DNA from: Jimgerdemannia flammicorona | Lineage: Eukaryota; Mucoromycota; Endogonomycetes; Endogonales; Endogonaceae | Direction: 5' to 3' | DNA: 28,038 nucleotides | NCBI GenBank assembly: GCA_003990745.1 | Contig: RBNI01000666.1 | Coordinates: forward strand, 1-28,038 | Part shown: piece by piece, positions 19,496 to 28,038 of the stretch | Position numbering within the stretch: the first letter of the stretch is position 1 | Layout: each line of letters begins with the position of its first letter | Position numbers and translations under genes: made by a program | The notes under the pieces: model-generated | Databases searched by the model: none | Told to the model about the DNA's origin: nothing | Seen by the model: the letters and a program-made list of their open reading frames with translations, nothing else

Positions 19496-19980
19496 GCATT
19501 CCCTGCAGCAGAGTTGATATACCCATTCTCTGCAGGGGACAGATATGTATGTCAACTCTGCAGTAAGGAACAGATATATCAACTCTGCTATAGGGAATAA
19601 GTATATATATAAACTCTACTGTAGAGAACAGATATGTCAACTCTGCTGCAGGAAATAGGCATATCAACTCCATTGTAGGAAACTGGTATGTCAACTCTGT
19701 TGGGGAACAGGTATGTCAGTCAACTCTACTCAAGAAATAGATACATCAACTTCACTGCAAGAAATAGATACATCAACTCTGCTGTAGGAAATATATATCA
19801 ACTCTGCTGCAGGAATGGCTATGTCAACTCCACTGTAGGAAACAGATATGTCAAATCAGCTGCAGGGAATAGGTATGTATGTCATCTCTGTTGCAGGGAA
19901 AATGTACATCAATTTTGCTGCAAGACATACCAATTTCCTACAATAGAGTTGACATTTCTGCAGCAGAGTTCAAGATTTCT
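19496..19980. repeat. About 27-33 bp minisatellite, GTCAACTCTGCTGCAGGAAA type
   Basis: Some fifteen imperfect copies of CAACTCTGCTGCAGGAAATA plus GATATGT or GGTATGT, with PstI-like CTGCAG cores; the first (19496-19515) and the last (19930-19975) copies are in the opposite orientation. It lies immediately upstream of the Myb-like gene. Its ORFs on both strands are repeat artefacts. Confidence 0.85.
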
Positions 19981-20062
19981 TTACTGATGAAAATAAAATT
20001 CAATTTCAAACTCACCCAATGCTTTGTCAATTATGTCAAGGATTTCATGTAAATTACTCTTC

Positions 20063-20070
20063 TATATAAG
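20063..20070 (+). promoter_or_regulatory. TATA-like element
   Basis: TATATAAG lies 40 bp upstream of the ATG at 20111 of the Myb-like gene. Position and sequence fit a TATA box, but AT-rich DNA makes chance matches common. Confidence 0.35.
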
Positions 20071-20110
20071 AATGAAAATTCTTTAAGTAATTATCAATAT
20101 ACTTCCAACA

Positions 20111-21394
20111 ATGTCAAGAAAATTGAGATCATCAAAAGGAATTTCAGTACCTCTATTAGAGCAAAATAACTCTCTTGCCTTTGATCTTATTTTGTCTCTT
20201 GATGATGAGGAACCTTTGCAACCCCTTCCTTCACAATCATTACCACCACTTCCTTCATTATCACTTCCACAACTACAACTTATTCCTTCACACTCATTAC
20301 TACCTCCTCCTCCATCACTTCCACTATTACCACTATCACCAATATCTTCACTATCACAAGGTGCCATCTCTGGCAAACTGAGAGGTCCCTACAAGTGAAG
20401 TTCTATCAAGAAGGTACAAGATAAGCCAAGAAAAGCTGCCAAATTGAGCCAAAAAGGAAAGAAGGTCAACAGAGTAACAACAACAACAGAAACTTCAACT
20501 ATTAATACAACAACTACTGTATCAACTATCTCAGATTCCTTAAGTATATTACATTCTTTTGGAAAACCAGACCAATCTGAAGAGTCAGATGATAATGAGC
20601 CTAGAGAAGAAGATGAAGAGGATGAAGAAGATGAAAGTATATCTCAGATGGTGACAATTGCTGATCCTAAATTCCCAAAAATCAAAAATACTACAATAGG
20701 ACTATGGCCTGCCAACCATCTGCATAGACTTATTGATTATATTCATGAACAATTTCTTACATATCAGACAGGAAAGGACAAACTCTATAAATGATGGCTC
20801 ATCCAGGAGAGTAATAGTACACCATCAACAAAGTCTATCAGATCTGTATGAGATAAGATATATTGTATGCTGGAGACCTACTATATAGTGTGAAAACACA
20901 ATGAGTCATCAGGAAGTGAATAAATGACTTGGGAATTCTATAAGGTAATGGATAGAACATTTTGCAAACTTCCAAACCTCTTTTCTGACAAGCTTGCAGA
21001 TTCTACTGGCAATGTCACTATTTAAGCAGAAGGTTCTGGTTCAGAATATATAAAGAAAACAGTTGACTAAGATATTGCAGCATCTATTTAGGCAATGACA
21101 TCAACTATACAGAACTCACAGACATCTAAAGATCTTAGACTAGCAGAAGGTATGATCAAGCAAGAGATCAGAGAAGAGAGAGAGTGGGAGATGAGAAAAA
21201 TGGAGTTGGAATTGTGGCAAAATGAGTTAGCTTTGAAGAAAGAAAAGCTTAAGCTGAGAAAGAAAGAATATAGGCTTAAAGAAATTAAATATAAATATAA
21301 ATATCTAACAATAGATAGCAATTGTGATAAAGAATTGGATAGAATGAGTGAAGATGAGGAGGAGAATGAGGATGACGATAAGAATGATGAGTAG
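20111..21394 (+). pseudogene. Harbinger second protein, Myb/SANT-like, eight in-frame stops
   Basis: One frame of 428 codons from ATG 20111 to TAG 21392-21394, with TGA at 20396, 20792 and two more, three TAA and one TAG inside. In PIF/Harbinger the Myb/SANT-like partner helps the transposase enter the nucleus and bind the ends. Order: a basic start (MSRKLRSSKG), a Pro/Leu/Ser-rich part (codons 38-90), a Lys-rich then Thr-rich stretch, an acidic run (EEDEEDEEDE, about 20610-20640), a SANT-like trihelix region (LWPANHLHRLIDYIHEQFL to TWEFYKVMDRTF, about 20701-20970), and a charged coiled coil (EEREWEMRKMELELWQNELA onward, about 21170-21310) ending acidic. Stops sit at likely Trp, Arg or Gln positions. 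The family fit is by architecture and context. Confidence 0.7.
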
Positions 21395-21535
21395 ATGGTA
21401 CATTTCAATTTTTTTTTTATATTTTTTTTATTCTTCCTGTAAGTTTTTTTTTTTTATTCCATTTTTATATATAGCAGCAAAGTTGTATTTGGAAATAAAT
21501 TTGATATATACTATAAAAATATATAGTTGAAAATT
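21395..21535 (+). other. AT-rich 3' region of the Myb-like gene
   Basis: T runs (21411-21420, 21437-21449) and GGAAATAAATTTG follow the stop. This is compatible with a 3' UTR; no defined polyadenylation signal can be fixed. Confidence 0.3.
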
Positions 21536-21539
21536 AACA

Positions 21540-22075
21540 GCGATAATGGTGAATATAGAAAGATAGACCAAAAGCCATAGCTACACAAGACCATTATGGC
21601 TGAAATTGAGTAACTAAATACAAGCCACTGGACTTACTTACACAAGGCTGTTACACTAAAATTAGGTAAATTGAATAACTATAGACCCTGCAAAACTATA
21701 GTTACTATAGTTGAAATCTCTCAAAAATATACAGTTGAAAATTAATAGCAATAATGGCAAATGAAGGATTATAGACTGAAAGCTGCAAGGTGTAAGCTAC
21801 GAGCCACAAGCTGCCACACAAGCTGCTAAACTCACTTATATATATATACTTATATAAGGCTGTTCAGTCACACAAGCCACTGACTCACTTATTCAAGGTT
21901 GTTACTGCTAAAATTGCATAACTGCATACTTACACAAGACTGTTCAAGCCATAAGCTACTCCATAAGCCACTGGACTCACATAAGGCCATTATTGCTGAA
22001 ATTGAGTAACTGCACACTTACACATGGCTGTTACTACTAAAATCAGGTAAATTGAGTAACAATAGACCCCTCAGC
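21540..22075. repeat. Right subterminal repeat array
   Basis: Eight or so degenerate units with ACACAAGGCTGTTACT, GCTAAAATT(A/G)AGTAA and CAAGCCACTGGACTCACTTA. An internal stretch also repeats CAAGCTGC and CACAAGC. The region matches the reverse complement of 14415-14560 and is much longer than it, so the array has expanded on this side. Confidence 0.75.
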
Positions 22076-22567
22076 TCGAACACTACCACAGTCAGAACTA
22101 TAGCCGAAATCCCTTATTCACCTTATTTTCAAAAATATATAGTTAAAAATTAATAGCAATAATGTGCCAAATCAAAACAAAAATCCAGTATCAATATATT
22201 ATTCTTACAAGAAGGCTTTTTGTGGTAGAAAAAAAGTATACATATACACTATCGATTACTATACTCAATGAAGATAGTAGGTGATCTGAAATAGTTTTAT
22301 TAATTTATATATAAGGTGATTTATTAGGCTAGAAAGCCATTGCTGAGGATATTTTTCAGGCCTCCAAAAAAAAAATTAGTCACAACTTCCCTTGCATCCT
22401 TAATTTGTGACCTTTTTGGTCTTAAATTTAGTGGCCTGTGATTTAAGGCCAGCAGATTTGGGATATTAGGAATTGACCAAATATGAACAGTAAATTTCGA
22501 AACCGAAAATGACATCCTCAAAGTTTACACATTACATTTTGCGAAAATGTCAACTTTGAAGACTGCT
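22075..22567. repeat. Right terminal inverted repeat of the Harbinger-like element
   Basis: Reverse complement of 13941-14415, ending GTCAACTTTGAAGACTGCT. The last 25 bp differ from the left end at one or two positions only. The open minus-strand stretch here is a shadow of the repeat. Confidence 0.9.
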
Positions 22568-23979
22568 GATATACTGAAGGCTGGGCTGACTATTGGAGAG
22601 GTATACATTTCAATAACACACTATTTGAAGTGAGATCCCAGGGTAGTGTAACTTCTGGTGAGAGGGGTGCCCATAGTAACTACTGTGGAGATGAGGAGGA
22701 GAGTTAAGGAAGTTATGACCAAGTATGGAGAGGTGGTGGATGTTGAGTTCTGGGTATGAGCAGAGACCTTATTCAGGACTGGAAATGTTGATGTCCAGAT
22801 CTAGCTAGCTGAGAGAAAAGCTACTGGGAAGGCTAGGGACTGGCCTTCAGTAATAGTATAGAGGGCCTTCTTATATAAGATGATGAGGGTAAAGGAGAGT
22901 GAGGAGAAGGAAGAGGATTTGTGGGAGGCACTGAAGAAGCTGAGTGGGGCAGTAGAGTGGAGGGCAAAAACTTGGAAGGCATATATAGAGTCAACATATT
23001 TAGAGATAGTTGATGGGAAGTAGATCCATGTAGATAAGGGGCTGTGGGAAAGGTCCCAAGGATATAAGAGGCAGAGAGAGCTGCTGGTAAGTCTGGAGAA
23101 TAAGATGAAGAGAGATACTAGTAGAATTGAGGATACTGGGGGTACTAAGGCAAGTGTCTGGACCAGTAAAGATAGAGAGAAGGTAGAGATGGGGCCAGAA
23201 GTAGATAATATGACTGGCAATGATTCATATGCAAATAGTATATTTGAGGTCTGGGAGGACACTCCTCTTCTTATTAGATGAGGTCCTGCCTCAAGGGGCT
23301 AGGTGGCAGAGAATGTATCCATGTGGGGGGCCCAGTGAGTATACTTTGGAGTCCCTGAGATGGCAAAAGGGGGACAGATGGTGGCACTAGTGAAGATGAA
23401 TTAGTGGATGTCTCTGAAGAGTAGGATAAGAAGGTGAGTGTGTGGGCTGATATATTAATACTGGGGGAAGAGAGACTGATGACTTCAGAGAGAAGGAAGG
23501 TGAGCAATCTCCAATAGATATATCAGATAATAAACAACTTGACAGTAGAGAAGTTAGTAGAAGTGGACCTGAGGGTACTTAGCAATAAGTAGTGGATGTG
23601 AATCTTGTGTGGAGATAGAGTGGTGGAGGCCCTAAAGGTAGAGATACTTGCAGTTTTCCTAGAAGAGAAAGAGTATGAAATTAATAAAGCAAGAGAGGCA
23701 GAGTTGGTGGTTGTTGTAGGTGAGTGGGCTGCTCTCTGGTGGGCAGAGAGACATGGATTGCAGCTCTGGTAGGAGGCCTGTTTGGAGTATTGTGAGGACT
23801 TTGAGAAAAAGGAGGATGGGGAACTTGCTGAACTACTAGTTGGATTGGAGGCTAAGAGGGTTAAAGAGAAGGAGGTGAATGCTGAATGCAATCTGGACTT
23901 GGCACAGGAAGAGATGAATGTAGAGCAGTAGAGAATGTGTTTGTTTCTTCACAACATTCTCTATGAACAGTACAACTAA
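22568..23979 (+). pseudogene. LINE ORF1, 3' part
   Basis: Continuation of 13326-13940. The frame restarts as ILKAGLTIGEVYI. At 22661-22750 comes LVRGVPIVTTVEMRRRVKEV followed by YGEVVDVEFWV, which looks like an RRM-type or LINE ORF1 RNA-binding fold (GVP.. and YGEV blocks). A Glu/Lys-rich helical section (WEALKKLSGAVEWRAKTWKAY) follows. The frame changes after about 23280-23400; in the last part VEILAVFLEEKEYEINKARE to AKRVKEKEVNAECNLDLAQE is a likely coiled coil. It ends at TAA 23977-23979, 17 nt inside ORF2. Numerous TGA and TAG stops. With the 5' part the protein would be about 675 residues. Confidence 0.6.
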
Positions 23980-26900
23980 CATTTTTTCATTGAATGTGAA
24001 TAGGCTATGGGGTTCATTTCAATGTAAGAATATTTTTGCTTGGCTGAAGAGATTGGAGGCTGATCTCTTTCTTTTGCAGGATATTAGATATGAGAATGAT
24101 TTGGATAGACTGGAATAGACAAAGGAATGGAGAGGTGAGGCAGTTTGAAAGGACAAAGTTGGAATTCTGGTCCAGAGAGACAGAGGGGAGATACAAGATA
24201 TAAGGAGCTGAGGAGACAGACTGGTTTGGAGAGAGTGGATATGACCAGGTTGGGAGTTAGTTATAGTGGGTTTCTGCTATTACCCTGCTGTGTAGGGTAA
24301 GTATACAGATTGGGTGAAGGGTCTTCAGGAGAGTAGGGCCCTTATAGAGACTGGAGTGGACATACTTGGAAGGGACTTCCATATGGTCCAGGATGTACTG
24401 GTGGATAGGACTGATAGTGGGAGGGGGGCTGAGGATAGGAGTGGAGGTCTGGAGGTATGGGAGGAAGTGGAAAGGTTGAGCACTCTAATAGATATGAGCA
24501 GGGAGTTCTGGGGTAATAGAAAGGTATATACACACTGGACAAGTGGTCTGGAGATGAGAATTGACTGGGTTCTGATGGTAGACTACTGGGGCTTAGATGT
24601 TTGAAAGTCACTAGAGGCTGAGTAGTATCTGTAGTCTAATCATTAGGGGCTACTAGGGCAGGGTCTTTTTGGGGGGAGTGGGGATGTGCCTGGACATTGG
24701 TACTACAATTCCTCTTTATTAGATAAGAAGATATTATGGGACAAGTGGACTGAGGACATTTAGCAGAGGATAGAGAGTTGGGTACAGGAAGGTGCCCTGA
24801 TTGGTATCTAGTAGATAAGGCTGAAGGAGGCTGCTAGGATCTACTGGAGTGAGGCTGGTAAGGTAGTTGGAAGACAGAGGAAGAAGAGAGTAATGTGGGC
24901 TTCTGCTAGACTAGCTAGGCTTTTGGAAGACTGGGCAGATTTATTGGCCCTAGAGGGGGTAGAGGACTGGCAATTGATACAGGTGAAAATGGAGGTTACA
25001 GAGTTACAACAGGTGTTGTAAGAGAAGGAGGAGGTGTAGGTACAAAGTTTGGCTGTGCAGTTATGTTGGCAGGGGCTGAAGGAAGGAGAGAGGTCCTCTA
25101 AGTTTCTCATGAGGACTCTTTGGGCAAGGAGAGTAAAGCAGAGGTGAGAGAGAATATTAGATTCTGATCGTCTACTGGTGTATGATATACAAGACATTCT
25201 CAGATTACTAAAGGAGAAGTGGAGTGGTTTGTGGAGTGAGGAGGAGGGTGGGGCTGATACTACTACCATTGACCATGCTTTGGAGGATTGGCACCCACTA
25301 CAGGCTGACAGACTGGGCAGCTTGGTGATACCTATACAGGAGGAAGAGATTGGTCAGATTCTTACTGTAACTATACTGGACATGGTACCAGAGAAGGATG
25401 GTCTGCCCTGAGACTTTTGGAAGAAGATGGTGAGAGTCTCTGAAGTGATGGAAGAGTTGATGGTACTTTGTAACTAGTACTACAGTTAGAGAAATGAGTG
25501 GATGAGCAGGATCTGAGGCTAGTGGCACTACTATATAAGAACAAGGATAGGAGAGAGGACTGAAAGAACTGGTGGCCTATTATACTTCTAAATATAAACA
25601 GAAAGTTAGTCACTAAGATAGTGGTGGTGAGGCTGCAAAAGGTGGCCCAGCAAGTCTTTGGAGAGGAGCAATAAGGCTTTGTAGAGAGCTGGCTCATTAG
25701 GGATGGTATGGCCTGGGTATATAGAGTTATTGAAGGAATACAAGCCTGTGGACTGGATGGGTGAATAGTCTTCCTGGATCAGGAGAAGGCATATGACTGT
25801 GTTCACAAGGTCTGGTTAGTAAAAGTATTGGATAAGATTAGTGTCTCTCAGTAGTTCTGAGTGGCAATGGTCAGCCTACTAGAAGGGAGTAGAGCAGCAC
25901 TTATGTGTAATGGAAATCAAGGGGTAGTGTTCCCCCTAGATAGAGGGGTTCTCCAGAGAGACCCACTATCTACCATTCTATATACCTTTTTCTTAGAGTC
26001 CTTGATGGATAGGATTTGGTAAAAGATTGTAGAGCTCTCAATATTTGACATTGTATAGAAAGTTGGAGCCTTTGTGGACAATATAGTAGTTGGTCTGGAA
26101 TTGATCGCTGATGTTGAGAAACTCAGGAAGATAGTAGAGTGGTATGAGATATACTCTGGGGCTAAACTCAATTGGTATAAGTGTGAAATGATAGTATTGG
26201 ATAATGGTCTGGTAGGAGAACATGTCATTGGAACAATTGTCTCTGCTGAAGAGGTGGTAAGGTACTTGGGCATCTATTTTTCAATATATGGGTCAGTCCT
26301 ACTAAGATCTTGGTGGGAGCAGTGAATTGTGATCTGGAGGGAGGCTCTGCAGAGTTGGAGAGGCCACTACTTGTTGCTGGCAGGGTGTATTTCTATTTTG
26401 AATATCTATTGACTGTCAAAGTTGTGATACTTGGCTTACCATCTGGACTTCCTGGCCTAGGTAGTAAAGAGATTGTTGAAACTAGCCAAGGGTTAGATCT
26501 GGGCTAGGAGGAGGAGTCAGATTAGCTGGGATATCTAGTCTTTGCCAGTAGCTAGAGGGGGTCTTGGGCTGGTTGACTTCCCAAAGAGGCTGTACTGTCT
26601 GAGAGTATGGTGACTAAAGAGAGCTGTAGAGCTGAGAGGTAGTAGCTGGATCTCTCTGATGAAGAATATTTGAGAGATAAGGTTCTTGTCAAGAGGCTCT
26701 ATAGGGGATCTACTGTCTTTTGTTGGACTTCAGAATAGTGGGCACATGTAGTATAAGAACTTCTGGTGGAAGATAGTGAATGGGGTACACTACATTGAAA
26801 TTCACTAGCAGAGAGATAAAGGAGTATTGCCTTGGAGCCCAGTGATATAGAGATGGGACCAAGTATTGCTGGGGAGCATTTCCCTAATTAACTTCAATAT

Positions 26901-27678
26901 TAGTAATGGGGTCAAGTATCAGAGGGAGCTGGGACAGGATGTATGGCCCAGTAGATGGTAGTTGGTAGATATAGGAGAGAAGTAGGACTAGAATAAGGTC
27001 TGGGCCTAGAGTGTAGAGATAAGGCAATAACTGTTACTTAAGTACTAGATGGTCTGGTGGTATATGCTATGGAGAAATATTATGCTCAACTTTCATTCAA
27101 GTCACCTTGTAGAGAGAGAAAGCTTTGACTGTGAGAAGTACTACAATATAGGATAGGAAGGGGAGTTTATACAAATACCAGAACATTGGCTAGAAGAGTA
27201 CAAGGTGCTTAGCAACTTTTGGCTAGTAGTTGGAAATCAATTAGAGGTCATATATAGGGGAGATGGTGAGAGGGATCAGTGAGAGAATTTGAGGGATAGA
27301 TTGATGGGGGGGGGTTGGAAAGGAGTGACTTACTTTAGGTTGAGTATTAGCTATATAGGTAGGGCTAGTAGATCACTAGTTGTTTGTTTTTGAGGAAGAG
27401 AGGCATTTGGGTCTGGGGGTGTAGCTGTTGAGGTGGGAAGGATTGATAGAGGATGTTTTGACAAGATGGTAACTAGGTTTGGGTCTGCAGAGTGATTGAT
27501 ATTATTATTTGGTGAAGAAAATCTGTAGGCAAAGTGGGGGAAGAGTTGGAGTAGTGGGTGATAAGGTGGAATTTAAATATGAGGATATCAGGGAGAGGGG
27601 GCTCCCCTATAGAGATTAGGTAATAGGAGGAGATACTGTAATTATATTAATAGACTGGTAATAAATAACAAAGTCTAA
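23963..27678 (+). pseudogene. LINE ORF2: APE endonuclease and reverse transcriptase
   Basis: ORF2 nicks the target and reverse-transcribes the RNA in place. ATG at 23963 overlaps ORF1 by 17 nt. Endonuclease blocks: FSLNVNRLWGSF, LKRLEADLFLLQDIRYE (catalytic Glu of LQE is Asp), VDILGRDFHMVQD (GDFN block), and IDWVLMVDYWGLD. After a Trp/Leu-rich linker, RT blocks: EKDGLPxDFWKKM (GPDG), DRRED-stop-KNWWPIILLN, QxGFVESWLIRDG, IVFLDQEKAYDCV (FLD.EKAYDRV), GVLQRDPLSTILYTFFLESL and AFVDNIVVGL, where FADD has become FVDN. A GGLGLVDFPKRLYCLRVW block and a long Trp-rich C-terminus follow, to TAA 27676-27678. The frame shifts once near 25470-25510. Many TAG and TGA stops. Confidence 0.88.
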
Positions 27679-27683
27679 GTAAC

Positions 27684-27686
<3 letters not shown>

Positions 27687-27743
<57 letters not shown>
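27687..27743 (+). repeat. Poly(A) tail of the LINE, 57 A
   Basis: Fifty-seven uninterrupted A residues lie between the end of ORF2 plus 8 nt and the right target duplication. The tail is uninterrupted although the element body is heavily mutated; A tracts contain no C and no G on this strand and so are immune to C-to-T decay. Confidence 0.95.
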
Positions 27744-27744
<1 letters not shown>

Positions 27745-27756
27745 AAATATAATTAT
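27744..27756. repeat. Right target-site duplication of the LINE
   Basis: CAAATATAATTAT, 12 of 13 identical to 13196-13208, immediately after the poly(A) tail. Confidence 0.85.
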
Positions 27757-27860
27757 AAGAACCACCCAGAATACCTTATTAAATAGAAAGATTATCTGAT
27801 CTATGATATAATAATAGCTAAAAGTGTAATAATATTTAGTTTTTATTAATATTTAATTAT
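27744..27860 (+). pseudogene. pol: Gypsy copy A chromodomain, 3' part
   Basis: Joined to 13196-13208 in frame, the sequence after the LINE reads NKYNYKNHPEYLIK-stop-KDY, the YLVKWKGY core of a chromodomain with Trp as TAG. The N-terminal part EYEVEQIL is at 13171-13195. Chromodomains of chromovirus integrases direct insertion to heterochromatin. The frame then ends in AT-rich sequence. Confidence 0.82.
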
Positions 27861-28038
27861 ATTATAATTCTAATATAAAATATTTTAAATCAGAATTTTA
27901 ACCATTAATAGACTAGTATCTGAGCTTTTGAATAGTATATATTTTATTTTATTTGGATAATTATGGATATTAATATAATCAGTTTAAGTTAAATTATCTA
28001 TTGATATACTTTTGACCCTTTTTGATATATAAACTTTT
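27861..28038. other. AT-rich end of window, no recognisable gene
   Basis: Probably the 3' non-coding part or LTR of gypsy copy A by position, but no LTR start, polypurine tract or repeat of the 5' end could be established. Confidence 0.3.

Larger units (their letters stand above)
13941..22567 (+). mobile_element. PIF/Harbinger-like DNA transposon, 8.6 kb, with cargo
   Basis: Long inverted ends (13941 to about 14415 and about 22075 to 22567) bound this element, which lies within LINE ORF1. It encodes a HARBI1-type DDE transposase and a Myb/SANT-like protein, the two proteins typical of PIF/Harbinger, both on the plus strand. Between and around them are an ankyrin-repeat fragment and several minisatellites. 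A second pair of inverted segments (about 14565-15285 and 17925-19010) encloses the ankyrin fragment and the transposase but not the Myb-like gene, so either this is one elaborate element or a smaller element sits within a larger one. Typical Harbingers are 2-5 kb, so this one is unusually large. Confidence 0.85.
13209..27743 (+). mobile_element. Non-LTR retrotransposon (LINE), full-length, split by a DNA transposon
   Basis: The LINE has a short 5' leader (13209-13325), ORF1 (13326-13940 plus 22568-23979), ORF2 (23963-27678) and a 57-A tail (27687-27743), flanked by a 13-bp target duplication. Without the inner transposon it is about 5.9 kb. Its plus strand is G-rich and C-poor, unlike the AT-rich gypsy and hAT DNA around it. 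ORF2 has an APE-type endonuclease and an RT; a GGLG-type block follows RT, as in L1/Tx1-like and related clades, but the clade cannot be fixed by eye. Both ORFs carry many TAG and TGA stops, so it is inactive. Confidence 0.88.

Noticed and set aside
19370..19987. Cys/Tyr-rich ORFs on both strands
   Set aside because: Translations of the CTGCAG-containing minisatellite; they change character with every indel in the repeat.
20083..20398. Gly/Ser/Asp-rich minus-strand ORF
   Set aside because: Antisense of the Pro/Leu/Ser-rich part of the Myb-like gene, whose plus-strand frame continues for 428 codons.
16697..21394. TGA might be a reassigned Trp or Arg codon in this genome
   Set aside because: TAA and TAG also interrupt the same and neighbouring frames at Gln positions, catalytic residues are lost in several domains, and CpG is depleted. 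Mutational decay explains all of it.
22801..25697. Ser/Pro/Leu-rich minus-strand ORFs (22801-23262, 23274-23507, 23523-23891, 24841-25269, 25371-25697)
   Set aside because: They are antisense shadows of LINE ORF1 and ORF2; the purine-rich plus strand leaves few stops on the other strand.

Overview
The window reads as a transposon graveyard from a eukaryotic nuclear genome, most likely a filamentous fungus. Everything recognisable is fungal-type mobile DNA: a chromodomain Ty3/gypsy retrotransposon, a hAT transposase, a LINE with a long poly(A) tail, and a PIF/Harbinger-type DNA transposon. A short ankyrin-repeat fragment is the only host-gene-like piece. CpG dinucleotides are almost absent (I could find only a few dozen in 28 kb). 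Reading frames are broken mainly by TAA, TAG and TGA where Gln, Arg or Trp is expected, i.e. C-to-T and G-to-A decay of the RIP or methylation-deamination kind. I see no intact host gene, no tRNA or rRNA and no CRISPR. The species cannot be named; the mix would fit a TE-rich ascomycete, and that is only an impression.

Layout, outermost element first. (1) Gypsy copy A, plus strand, runs through the whole window in pieces: leader, gag and protease (1-2455), RT, RNase H and the integrase zinc region (4419-6174), integrase core and the start of the chromodomain (12214-13208), and the rest of the chromodomain (27744 onward). (2) An unclassified 1.96 kb insertion splits its pol at 2456-4418. (3) At 6175-12213 it is split by a decayed hAT element (about 6179-9750) joined to an inverted gag-protease fragment of a second gypsy copy B (9751-12213, minus strand). 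(4) A LINE (13209-27743) is inserted in the chromodomain with a 13-bp target-site duplication and a 57-A tail. (5) Inside LINE ORF1 lies an 8.6 kb PIF/Harbinger-like element (13941-22567) with inverted ends of nearly 0.5 kb and a 3-bp target duplication. Removing it restores LINE ORF1, and removing the LINE restores the gypsy chromodomain.

The Harbinger-like element is the most interesting part. It carries an almost readable DDE transposase (16697-17920, two in-frame TGA), a more decayed Myb/SANT-like second protein (20111-21394), an ankyrin-repeat fragment (15557-15952), and at least seven tandem-repeat arrays. Two of these are GAATTC-rich minisatellites in opposite orientation within a second, inner inverted repeat. 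One array gives a long frame of A(E/K)F(S/P)S units resembling pentapeptide-repeat proteins.

In living form the transposase and the Myb-like protein would cooperate on the repeated ends. LINE ORF1 and ORF2 would make a nucleic-acid-binding protein and an endonuclease-reverse transcriptase, and gypsy gag-pol would make the usual capsid, protease, RT, RNase H and integrase. All look inactive as they stand.
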